Shown here one piece after another: positions 50,102 through 64,000 of a DNA stretch of 64,000 bases; position 1 is the first letter of the stretch, and every line of letters starts with the position of its first letter. The stretch is taken from positions 12,639,407 through 12,703,406 of the forward strand of contig JASKMD010000026.1 of assembly GCA_030144725.1 (NCBI GenBank). The letters are read 5' to 3'. This DNA comes from Haematococcus lacustris (lineage: Eukaryota; Chlorophyta; Chlorophyceae; Chlamydomonadales; Haematococcaceae). The position numbers and the translations under genes were made by a program. The notes beneath the pieces are model-generated. The model did no database searches, was not told the DNA's origin, and saw nothing but the letters and a program-made list of their open reading frames with translations.

Positions 50102-50552
50102 CAGTGATGGGTAATACAAGATACGTGTATCGATACCGATACGTATTTTTTGTATAATACAAGAATACACGTATCGTATTAAAAAATACAAGTGCCGGCC
50201 GGCAAGTTGCGTGGGTGCCTTCGCAGCAGCTGCTGGTTGCTGCCACAACTAGAGTCAGGGCTAAAGCCATGCCGCGCGGGGCTAAAGCCATCGGCCTGCT
50301 CCCGGAGCAGTCGACCGCATGTGCCGGTTTTACATGCAAGAACATCAGAGTTGGGAGGCCCTGACTTTCCGACGTCGCCGTCCTGCCCAGACATCAAGGA
50401 CAGGCTGCGGGACTGGCTGCGCTGCTCCTAGCTGCTCGATTCCCGCGTGACATGTTGCCTCTGTATCGCTGTATTGTATCGATACAAAAATACACGTTTT
50501 TCCTTGTATTTTCTTGTATTTCCTGTATCGATACACGTATTACCCATCACTG
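50102..50552. mobile_element. 451-bp hAT-type MITE with 8-bp target duplication
   Basis: Terminal inverted repeats CAGTGATGGGTAATAC at both ends, with CACAGCCC directly outside (50094-50101, 50553-50560). CAGTG termini with an 8-bp duplication are diagnostic of hAT. AT-rich TATCGATAC inner repeats flank a GC-rich core without a transposase. Confidence 0.9.
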
Positions 50553-50639
50553 CACAGCCCCCTTGTCCCTCACTAGGGCTTTCATTTGATCCGGATCACC
50601 AGGGACCACTAGTGGCCGCTAGCGGGAATACTAGTGGCC

Positions 50640-52060
50640 ACTAGAGGACAATAGTCGCCCATCTCGAGTGGTCCCCTGCTCTGGCCACCAGCACAGCTCC
50701 AGTGGGCGCCACCTGCTCTCCCCAATGCGCTGCATGTTCAGAGCTGGTCACCCCCGCCATTGGCTGCACCCCTGATCTTACCGGTCTTTGAGAATTTTAC
50801 AGCAATTCTTGCGCAGGGCGGTGCAGCTCATTAGCGCGAAGCTGGCGGGCTGCTCGGGCTGATGTGCACCTTTGCCGGTGTCCAGTTAACAGTCCAACCA
50901 GGATGTGAAATGAAGAACTGCAAGTTGTGTGCGATTACTTGTGTGGGATACTAACGTGTCTATGAGACAGAAACGCGTTAACTTCAAGTGTGGGCCGTTT
51001 CATGTGTGGGCGGTAAACACAGTTATCAGCTCATTTCCTACATCATTTTGACCGATCTTTGCTGCTCGCGGTTGCTCGGGAGCCACAGGCATCATTGTAT
51101 GGAGTATCTTGTGCAACCTGAAAAGTTGCGATGTCCAGTCAGGATGCGAAATTCAGCCGCGCTGAGTCCAGGCTGCCTATAGCAGTCGCAAGTATTACCT
51201 GCGAGGCTCCAGAACACGTCGGTTGGGGGCCAGCCACCCGGCAAATCGCTGGGGCTGGCTGCACTCTAGTCAGGCCATCGCCAGCTCATCGCACCAATCG
51301 GCGGCCTCATCCGTTCAGAAATGAGTTAGATGTTATCTCTTGAGCCATGGGGGTGCAGCCAATGGCGGGGGTGACCAGCTGCATTGCAGTCCCTATCCAG
51401 CCACCTGCCTGGCTGTGGTGCCGGTTTGGCTTCGGCAGCCTTGCCCTGGGACTTGCCTTTGCCCCTGGTGGGCTGGCTGGGTTCAGCTGCCTGCTCAGCC
51501 TCGGTGCGCTTGCTGCGCTTGGCTGGAGGGGGAGTGCTGGGTCCTGGCTCTGAGGCTGCTGCCGGTGTGGTAGCCTGGCTGCTGCGTCGGGCCTGTGGGC
51601 TTTATTAGGGGCCACTACCGGGCACCACATCAGGCCCCACACTGACTAGTCACGCTGCTGGCTCCAGGCTGGGCGCACTAAGTGGTGGTGCACCTGCCCT
51701 GCTGGGGGCTTCCAGCCTGCAGGCCTGGTTGGCTGCTCATGGTTCAGCTCCTGCTCACATGGCTGCTTGCCATTGATTGCTGAGCTGACCCGGGTGGTGG
51801 CCTGCACACCACCTTGCAGCAAGCACGCAGCACCGCATCAGCACCCCATCCACCCTCGGTGCCAATGCTAGCTGTGACAAAGAACACCACCAGCTGCTTG
51901 GCATGCCCATGGCGCTTCATGCACACCTCCGCCATCTCCACCTCCAGCTGCAGGCATGCACACAAGGCATTGCCCGCCTCAGCTCCGTCCATCTGGGGGT
52001 GTGCATCCATTACTAGCTCGAGGCCCTCATGCTCTTGCTCACACACATCCCCTTGTGAGG
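50640..52060 (-). pseudogene. Fanzor relic D, split in its RuvC-III motif by a 631-bp transposon
   Basis: On the minus strand it reads QLVVFFVTASIGTEGGWGAD and AVLRACCKVVC (about 51905-51800), the segment before RuvC-II in Fanzors. A deletion then removes the DEFRTS glutamate. It continues with RVSSAINGKQPCEQELNHEQ, PAWSQQRD, an in-frame TAG, LMWCPVV, a Pro/Lys-rich linker and RWLDRDCNAA (51410-51381). The codons are cut there by the element 50746-51376 and resume LNMQRIGESRWRPLELC (50741-50690). Rejoined only in register, this is the canonical DRDxNAAxN RuvC-III signature. It belongs to a different subfamily from relics A-C (MWCPVV rather than WCHEV). Not functional. Confidence 0.68.
50746..51376 (-). 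mobile_element. 631-bp internally deleted relative of the 3159-bp transposon
   Basis: Carries the identical 27-bp TIR at both ends (50746-50772, 51350-51376) and AGCT duplicated outside (50742-50745, 51377-51380). About 130 bp at one end match 6790-6932, and about 270 bp at the other match 3774-4045, both in reverse orientation. It has no long ORF, so it is a non-autonomous deletion derivative. Confidence 0.88.
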
Positions 52061-53018
52061 GATTACGTGTCTTATGTTGGGGTTGGCTTGTGGGATATGC
52101 TCAAGTCATGCACATGTGCCGCGTCAGGCCAGTGGGTATCCACGCGGCTCGGACCAGGCCTCAGGCCCAGGGTGTGACGGGCCGAGTGAGGTGCCTGAAG
52201 CTCGGACCTGGCTCGGAGACCCGTCGCTGGCTCGCTCCTGGCTCCCGTTGCTCCCCGTTGCTTTCTGCCTGCTCCTCGACCAAGCGACCGCGACCTCGAC
52301 TTGACAGCTGACTGGCCCGGAGTTGGAGTAGGCAGGGGCAGGGCTGGCCTGCCCTACTGCTGCTGGCCCCCTGATGAGGGCAGGGGCAGGGCTGGCCTGC
52401 CCTCCTGCTGCTGGCCTTAGGGGGAGGGCAGGGCTGGCCTGCCCTCCTGCTGCTGCTGCTGCTGCTGCTGGCCACCTGCTGAGGGCAGGGGCAGGGCTGG
52501 CCTACCCTGCTGCTGCTGCTGACCCCCTGGCATCTCAGCGAGATAAGGGAGCAGTCAGGGCACCCGACGATGTTGCTTGTTGAGCACATCAGATCACGGG
52601 GCTGCTTTGCCTTGCTGTTGGGTGTGCCAGTGGGGAGGGCCAGGGGCGCAGGCTGATGAATGTCGGACGGGCTTGCTGTACTACTGTAATATGAGGTATC
52701 AGCAGCAGCGCCGTGCCAAAACAACCGTCCAGTTGCACCCGAACTGTAGGCCGTTTAGCTTCTTTGGTCGATCCTTGACATGCGGCAGCAATGTCTCCAA
52801 CTAGCTGCAGGCATGCTGTTGTCATCACATGTGGTGATTGGTAGCCAGGGCAGGTAGCCAGGGTTGCATGGAATTGCTTGAAGGCTGACTGCTTTTTGAT
52901 ACAGAGTGTCAAGTACAGAGATTTTCTTTGGCATGTCTGTGACGAGGATGAGAGATCCTGCGACTCTCGATTTAAAATACTTGCAGCCAGCACAGCTTCC
53001 ACCAGACCATCCGTCAAA
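52061..53018. other. Region before the LHC gene; GC-rich repeats, no clear gene
   Basis: 52320-52540 has imperfect GAGGGCAGGGGCAGGGCTGGCCTGCC-type repeats ending in CTGCTGCTG. A minus-strand open frame over it is Ser/Pro/Cys low complexity and unlikely to be real. The LHC promoter and leader should lie in the last few hundred bases. Confidence 0.4.
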
Positions 53019-56018
53019 ATGCAGCTCTCCACGAAGGCCGCATCCTCTCGTGCTGGCGCGTGCCGTGTGGCTGGCCGCAAGGCGCCCACTGTATCCCAGC
53101 GCGCCGTGAAGGCATCAGCCAAGGCTGGGAACTGGCTGCCCGGCAGTGAAACCCCTGCTTGGCTTTCGGAGGACATCCCTGGTGCGGGCTCGGCGCACAA
53201 TGCTCGTGCAGCTCGTTCCCCGTCATCGCCCGCCCACTGCCCACCGCGATTTAGATTAGATTTGGACTGCCCCGCCCCATGCGCGCAGGGAACTACGGGT
53301 TCGACCCCGTTGGCCTGGGCCGCGATCAGGAGACCCTGATGCGGTGAGCAGAGCTGTCGCGGGTGTTGGAGGGCTGGGGCGTGGCAGGACCAATGGCATC
53401 AACGCAGCCCTTGCCCCTGTGCAGGTTCCGTGAGGCGGAGCTGATCCACTGCCGCTGGGCCATGCTGGGTGTGGCAGGCTGCCTGGCTGTGGAGCTACTG
53501 GGGTATGGCAACTGGTATGACGCACCTAACTGGGTGAGTGGCAGGTAGCAGGCGGTTGCCTGCTTGCAAGCATGTTGCACTCATTGTCTTTGCTACCTTG
53601 CGGCTTGGCTTCATTGATGGTGGTCTGCCTCCGTCGTACTGCAGGCCATCACTGGAGGGCAGCCTACTTGGTTTGGCGTGCCAGTCCCCTTTGACATGCC
53701 CACGTTGCTTGGTGTGGTGAGAACAGTTTGAACAAGTTGTGATCTTGAGCTTTATTGCCTGTTGTGTATGGCATGTCAAGTGTGACAATTCATGACAGTG
53801 CCACTGGTCGACATCCATGCATGTCACGTACTGCCACACAGTTTAAAGGCTCACCATGCAAAGCGATATTGCAGTGGGCATGTGCATGCATCCAGCTTAT
53901 CTAGGCAGGTCCACTGTTCTGCCTCCTGTACAACAATAGCAATTGTGTGCAGCAATAGCACTGCCACTTTTATGCAGACACTTCACTCTTAACCAGCAGC
54001 AACCCTGTCCATAGCTGGTCCTCAGCTGGTATGAATAGGTGCACTGAGCACCAGTGCTGGGCGGTTCGCCAAAGACGTATTACTCAGCGTGATAAAAGAC
54101 ATCAAATCAAGGATTCATTATTACTTTTAAATATATAACTATTTATCAATTGATTATGTAATTGATTTAAATCGCACAAATCGCAAGAATCGCCAACTGA
54201 TTCTATATGAATACAGCATACTGTAGGACCTGAGTGCAAAATATGCCCCACACCCCAGCCCTAGTGGGTCAGCATGCAACAGGCTGGGCTGTAGCCCCAC
54301 ACCCCAGCCCTAGTGGGTCAGCATGCAACAGGCTGGGCTGTAGACCAACACCCTAGCCCTAGTGGGTCAGCATGCAACTGGCTGGGCTGTAGCCCTAGCC
54401 CCTGTGCCCTAGGTAAAGGCCCCTGGCAGATGCCCCAGTCATCCAGTAATCAATGGCCTCTTTGTAGGGGAACGTCTGGGAGGGTGACGCTTTGGGGTTT
54501 GCGGAAGATGGGATACATTGTTGGGTAATAAGTAATAAGCGGAGTACCAAACGGGCGGTGAAGCTATTACCGATGTAATAGAGTTCACTCATTTTGAGGA
54601 CGACTTTTTCGACTTATTACCGTTTTTTGCGCTGGATTATTACCGACTTATTACATTATTACCCAATCGCCCAGCACTGCTGAGCACCATGATCACCGTG
54701 CACTTAGCACAGACCTGCCACCTGCTGCTGCCCCTGCCGCTGTCCTGCCACCTGCTGCTGCCCCTATCGCTGTCCTGCCACCTTTTACTGCCCTGTACTG
54801 CCATTACCACCTGCCCTGCACTGTGCCCTGTATCCTCCTACAGCGCCTGCTGCCTTGCTCCCTGATTGCCCTCGACAGGAGTTCCTGTCCTTTGCCATTG
54901 TGGAGGGGCTGCGCAATGAGAACCAGGACGGGCCCCGCCGCCTGTACCCTGGCGGTGCCTTTGACCCCATGGGCTTCAGCAAGGACCCCAAGGCCTTTGA
55001 GACCAACAAGCTCAAGGTGATCAGCATCAGGCACCCGCACAGGCACACATGGCACCAGCACCGGCGCTAGGACTGGGACTGGGGGCTGTGCAAGTGTATG
55101 GCAGCAGGGGGGTGGTGAGGAATGTGGGCTGCGGATTGCTGCGCGTTGATGCAAGCTGTGGCGTGCATCATGTTTCTACTTGTTCGGCTACATCCCTGCG
55201 CTATCAGCCTGGTGCGGCTGCTGGGCCATGAACTCCACAATCCACCTTGCCACCCTGGCAGTGCTGCAAACCATGCCAAACACGAGGCTGAGGAATGAAT
55301 CTACGTGTGCAGTGCCCTTGTCCTTTTGTGTGAGTGGGACTGCCCACCAACAATTCAGGTGTAGGCAAAGCAGCAGGGGCAGTAGTTTCACATGCACGGC
55401 CTTCTCATAGCTTGTGATCAACCTAATCCATTGACAGTCACGGCTTGTTTCACTGCCCCTGCATGTGGACATCTTGCAGCCTTCCACCGTGTCCCAGCAC
55501 ATGTTTGGGTGGCTTGGTGGCTCTATGTCATGACGGTGCCCTTAGTTGTCAGCACCCGGACTCTGCCTTTCATAAGGGTGTGTGGGCCACGCTTGACTTT
55601 TGCAGGAAATCAAGAACGGGCGCTTGGCCATGGTGGCTATGCTTGGTGGGTACATGGGTCGACGGTTGCAATTGCAGCAGGCATGGTACTCCATGCACTG
55701 GCCTGCCAGCTCCTCCCTTCCTGCATTTTGTTGCTCCTGGACACTTGTTATTCTGGTGTGACAGCTGGCCTGCCAGCCTGCGTTGCCCCTGGGCTGCCAC
55801 CAGCCTAGGTCCACATGGTTTCATGTTGGACGCCAACTTGTGCTCACACTAACTTTTGAACTTCAAAATCAATCTGGCATGGGCCACGTGTGTCTGCAGG
55901 TTTCATCAGCCAGCACTCCGCTACTGGCAAGGGACCTATCGCTGCGCTGTCGGAGCACCTGAGCAACCCCTGGGGCGCAAACTTCGCCACCAATGGCGTC
56001 AGCGTGCCCTTCGTCTGA
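53019..56018 (+). CDS. Light-harvesting chlorophyll a/b protein, photosystem I (LHCA1-like) type
   Basis: Seven exons join in phase. MQLSTKAASSRAGACRVAGR starts a typical chloroplast transit peptide, then WLPGSETPAWL, NYGFDPVGLGRDQETLMR, helix B FREAELIHCRWAMLGVAG (53426-), GGQPTWFGVPVPFDMPTLLG (53646-), helix C EFLSFAIVEGLR (54881-), YPGGAFDPMGFSKDP, helix A EIKNGRLAMVAMLGF (55607-) and the end ANFATNGVSVPFV-stop (55900-56018). The E-x-x-H/R and E-x-x-N-G-R chlorophyll ligands are present, so a functional thylakoid antenna is expected. The GNW and YPGGAFDP motifs favour an LHCA over an LHCB; which LHCA is not certain. A hAT MITE sits in the intron before helix C. Confidence 0.92.
54052..54679. 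mobile_element. 628-bp hAT-type MITE in an LHC intron
   Basis: Ends CAGTGCTGGGCG and its imperfect complement (CGCCCAGCACTG), with CTGAGCAC duplicated outside (54044-54051, 54680-54687). AT-rich interior and no transposase. Confidence 0.88.
54245..54400. repeat. Three tandem 59-bp units inside the MITE
   Basis: Three near-identical units containing CCCTAGTGGGTCAGCATGCA and GGCTGGGCTGTAG, within the 54052-54679 element. Confidence 0.8.
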
Positions 56019-56564
56019 TCTGTACATATTTTTGCTAGTGCTGTGGAGCATCCCGCACAGGGGCGTTCGTAGTCAGCTATCTGCCATGTTCTGCCAGGTG
56101 TCTGGAGTTGTTGTGAGGCTGTAGAGAGTGCGGGTGAACCTTACCCAGGGGTTTGTGGCAAACATGCCGTAGCTTGTGGTTGGGCGGTCGCACAGCTGTG
56201 GAAGCTGGACATCCTTTTCTGCCCGATGTAGCTACTTGCGTGAAATGTATAGGGTGATGATGAGTTGGCAATCACTCAGGGCATGCTAGCATTGGCACCA
56301 ATTCGGCAGCCTGGACAAACAAGATTGGCAAGGGGATGCTAGAGTCAGGTCCTACGGCTGTTGAAAGGGCTGCGTAATGGCAGCGAGGTTAGATTCAGGC
56401 GGCCCCAACTAATTGAAAACCTACCCTTGGTAATCAAAACGCGCCACTCAGCCACGTGATTTTCACACTGTATGTCGCACATTCCCAGATAGATAAATCT
56501 GTCAGCTACGTGGTGCTATGTGTCTCGTTTAGTTACAATGCAGTGTGCTGAGCGCAACTCCTGA

Positions 56565-56705
56565 ACCACACAGCCCTCATGCTACACCAAAATAAAGCAA
56601 GAGTTGGAATCGAACCAGGCTGCGAGCTCATCATTGTAAAGGCTACTGACAGTGTGCCTAATGCGCACTTCAGCTCAGCCTTCTGGTGTGTGTGCCTGTT
56701 GCCAG
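56565..56705 (-). repeat. tRNA-like SINE copy 2
   Basis: On the minus strand it has TGAGCTGAAGTGCG (A-box-like) and CTGGTTCGATTCC (B box), then TTGCTTTATTTTGGTGT. Same family as 49808-49945 but with an intact B box. It does not fold as a complete tRNA. Confidence 0.55.
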
Positions 56706-56862
56706 AGCCCTAGTAGCTCAAAACCACACACATCCCCTTTGTTAGGGGTTCATTGTTTTTTGTTGCTTGGGTCGTACTTCTTGGTACGCTCACGGGTGCG
56801 GTGCGAGGTGGTCAGCATGCTGGTTTTCGTAACTCGGATTAGGGCCCGCTTGTCTGAGCGCA

Positions 56863-57070
56863 ATGACGGCTAAAATCCCGCCCCGCCCCGCCAACGGCAG
56901 CCGAGGTGTGTCGACAATTACCACTGGCACCACCGGCAGTGAGCAGCTGAGATCGCTTGCTCCGGCATTGCCTCAAACACCAGAACCAACGCGCCGCTCG
57001 CCAATAGTCGCGCATTCATACGCAGCTGCCAATGGGATAAACGCTATTGGAAACGCTGCAGTATTGAGTG
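56863..57070 (+). CDS. Possible first exon of an unknown gene
   Basis: ATGACGGCTAAAATCCC opens a Thr/Pro/Ala-rich frame (TAKIPPRPANGSRGVSTITT) ending at a good donor (GA|GTGAGTATT). A second possible plus-strand donor is at 57498. The rest of the gene is not recognised, so this is weak. Confidence 0.28.
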
Positions 57071-57280
57071 AGTATTTACATAAAGATTACCAACCCCATG
57101 TGGGACCTCCTGAGTTAGATGTGTACTGTCTATTATCATGTCATGCCATGCCACAGACACAATTAACCTAATCGTCACATGCCCTACATTGCATCTTATC
57201 AAGCGACCAACAAGCAGGGCAACTAACAAAACTTCAACCTCGCACACAACATCGAGTAGGAAAGAGCCAGGCGCGCCATA

Positions 57281-57490
57281 TTACTTGCGTCCCTTGCGCC
57301 CTGCTGCCGGTGCCGTACCAGCAGCTTGACCTTTCGCGCTTTTCTGCCCAGCGCTGCGTTGCGCCGCGCCCTGGAGGGCCGCGGAGCCGCGCAGCCACAC
57401 CTTCTTGACCGCCTCGGCACCGGCCGTGTCCCCTGCACCGAATGCCCCACGGTCGCACGGCGGGCAGGTCAGCCGTCGAACGAACACGTT
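57281..57490 (-). CDS. Possible C-terminal exon (basic tail), minus strand
   Basis: A GC-rich frame, NVFVRRLTCPPCDRGAFGAG to a Lys/Arg-rich end (GRKGRK-stop). It could be the last exon of the TPR gene upstream, but no AG acceptor is visible at its left side. The opposite strand is also open. Confidence 0.3.
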   Translation of the reverse strand, partial: NVFVRRLTCPPCDRGAFGAGDTAGAEAVKKVWLRGSAALQGAAQRSAGQKSAKGQAAGTAPAAGRKGRK

Positions 57491-57736
57491 GACACCAGGT
57501 GAGAATTATTTTCCCATGGCTTGCACACGCTAGAAACCAATTTTCATTCCTTCCCGTTCATGTCTTATGGGAAAGTGGGGCATGCCGCATCGCATGCCAC
57601 CGCCACCAGCTTATGCCTACCTCCCCACATCCCCCATGACAGCCGCAGAGACCGCATGCTAACCCTACATATGCTCTCCATGCACCAGCATGCCATGACG
57701 TCCATTGCCTGAGCATGAGAGCTGGTCAGGGCTCAC

Positions 57737-62621
<4,885 letters not shown>

Positions 62622-62755
62622 CTGCAGACCAGGGCACCACAGAACACGAGGCATGGGCAGCATCGGCACCAGCACCAGCAACAGCATAGCGCCAGCTAGG
62701 CCTGCGGTCAAGGGACCCTACAGCGCGAGTGGCCCTGCTTGACTGCTGAAGCCTG

Positions 62756-62945
62756 ATACCGTTCTCGGCCTTTTGGCTAAGACCAAGTGAAGTTTCTGTT
62801 CTAGTTGCTTATCATAGCAAACTCTTGGTCTGTTTTTCGGTCCTAGTTTGGTAACATAGCTATGTGTTAGATAAGGCTAGCCAGTAATTAGTCAGCTGTT
62901 CAATAGGTTTAGTTTGATACCCAACTAAACTGGTATAAACCCTGC
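62756..62945 (+). ncRNA. U2 snRNA-like sequence with altered branch-site region
   Basis: Begins ATACCGTTCTCGGCC and keeps CTCGGCCTTTTGGCTAAGA, stem-loop I of U2. Next is CAAGTGAAGTTTCTGTTCT, where U2 has GTGTAGTATCTG. A T-run, TCTGTTTTTCGG (62829-62840), could be an Sm-like site, and GTTTAGTT/AACTAAAC (62907-62930) makes an 8-bp stem. The rest is unlike U2. No upstream TATA or plant-type USE is obvious. It may be a diverged U2, a pseudogene or a U2-headed SINE. The 3' end is a guess. Confidence 0.55.
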
Positions 62946-63416
62946 CCTTGTTGAGCCTCAGCCCTTAACTGCATTCATCCAAACACGACATGAGGCGCTG
63001 CCCCACCCTGCCCACCACACGCTTTCCTCACCCTAGCCACCCCCACTTCCACATACCCCAGGACCTTGGCACCTGCCCCTGCGCCCCTCCGCCTCTACCT
63101 TCTCTCTTGTCTCCAGCCTCTGGCCTCAGGCTCCCTGCACCTACACCCTCGCTGATGACCTCACACACACTGGTCTTACGCACACACCCAACGGAAACCG
63201 CCCTCCCTGATAGCTACCTACTAGCTTCCTGCTAGCTGCCGACTAGCTTCCTACCAGCTACCCACTGTGTGTGCGGCAGCCAGCCTCGAATTGTTTGTAG
63301 GCTTAGCTGCCCTGCCCTGCCTCCAGTGCAAGTGCTCCAGCTACTCCAGCTACTCCAGCTACTCCATTTACTTTATTTGTTTATTTTTTCTCCGTGGCCT
63401 CATGTACAACTCTTAA
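62946..63416. other. Intergenic region, no gene seen
   Basis: C-rich sequence with short TACTCCAGC and GCTAGCTTCC repeats. No ORF of note. It includes the presumed 3' UTR of the gene at 63417. Confidence 0.4.
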
Positions 63417-64000
63417 TTAGCAGGTCACGACAGGCATGACCCCCAGGCGGTGAGCAGGGAGCTGTTGAGCCACCCACTTGGCGCCTGCGGCATCCCCGCC
63501 CTCCTCTAGCGCCTCAACCAGGTTGGCTCTGGCGACCTGGAGGTAGGCAGGGTGGAGGGGCTGGGGGCAGGCAGGGGCTGCTTCCACCTTACTGGGGCCA
63601 CACTCAGGTCACACATCGAGGTCGCACGTCAAGATCACACCACACGGTCACATGTCATGGTTACACTTTGAGGTCACTCGTGAGGATCATGCGGTGGGGG
63701 TCACACGCCCCCCGCTCACCAGTGCAAAGGGGGTGAGCGATGCCCAGCTTGTCCACGGCCGTCTCCCAGGTGCTTTGGTGCAGTGCCAGCAGCTCAGGCC
63801 GCCTGCAGGGGCGGGGCAGCAGACACAAGCAGGGGCCATGAACATTACACAAGTAAACATGACAAGTCCATAGAGTAACACTAGGAGACAGGAGTGACAA
63901 GAAAGACAGAATGAGACAATGAGAAAATGGTAGAAGACAGAAAGACAGAGGTATGAGTGAGAGAAGAACAGAAATGCAAGGGACAAAAGACAAAAAGGCA
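63417..64000 (-). CDS. C-terminal part of a TPR-like protein (runs off the window)
   Basis: Two exons: PELLALHQSTWETAVDKLGI plus AHPLCT (63802-63720), joined in phase at a GCAG|CCCC acceptor (about 63573) to LHPAYLQVARANLVEALEEG, then GAKWVAQQLPAHRLGVMP and a TAA stop (63417-63419). The pattern resembles kinesin-light-chain-type TPRs (LG..HPL.., A.LLEAL...GD). Earlier exons lie beyond 64000; 63810-64000 is intron-like and purine-rich. Confidence 0.5.

Noticed and set aside
52161..52724. Ser/Cys/Pro-rich 187-residue minus-strand protein
   Set aside because: Its composition follows the GGGCAGGGCTGGCCTGCC repeats; no domain or splice signals.

Overview
The window is nuclear DNA from a green alga, most likely in or near the Chlamydomonadales. 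The evidence is GC-rich genes split into many short exons with GT-AG introns, a light-harvesting chlorophyll a/b protein, a plant-type BAT1-like amino-acid permease, plant-type ARIA (armadillo + BTB) genes, and very dense young repeats. A Haematococcus-like alga would fit, but the species cannot be fixed from the sequence alone. Every multi-exon model below was spliced by eye.

Layout. 1-2261: 3' end of a Ty3/gypsy chromovirus whose polyprotein ends in a chromodomain plus a PHD finger, then its 3' LTR. 3154-8160: a broken Fanzor (eukaryotic TnpB/OMEGA nuclease) copy on the minus strand, split by a 3159-bp DNA transposon. 9047-13183 (-): a DDM1/LSH(HELLS) chromatin remodeller. 13711-14410: a second Fanzor relic. 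14748-26331 and 36022-46146: two arms of an inverted duplication (about 8.5 kb without later insertions), each with a complete-looking ARIA gene (15137-20076 +; 40753-45730 -). The left arm carries a 3092-bp TIR element containing 315 perfect TGGGC units. The right arm carries a 1561-bp insertion with a 348-codon ORF. Each insertion has its empty site on the other arm. Between the arms lie a 1.2-kb GCCCC array, directly at the left-arm breakpoint, and a BAT1-like permease gene (29017-36840 +) whose long tail runs into the right arm.

46924-49760 (-): a CCDC6-type coiled-coil gene with a third Fanzor relic in an intron. 49808-52060: a tRNA-like SINE, a 451-bp hAT MITE, and a fourth Fanzor relic split inside its RuvC-III motif by a 631-bp relative of the 3159-bp transposon. 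53019-56018 (+): a photosystem-I-type LHC gene with a second hAT MITE in an intron. 57737-62621 (-): a TPR protein gene whose introns hold a 1-kb polypurine array, a tRNA-like SINE and 52 GGTGAG units. 62756-62945 (+): a U2-snRNA-like sequence with an altered branch-site recognition segment. 63417-64000 (-): the 3' end of another TPR-like gene.

The host genes are ordinary housekeeping, photosynthetic and signalling genes. The interest lies in the mobile layer: several degenerate RNA-guided-nuclease (Fanzor) copies with a conserved non-coding 3' flank that could be an omega-RNA/right end, a transposon family found twice inside Fanzor copies, and an inverted duplication that gives clean filled/empty-site proof for two young insertions.
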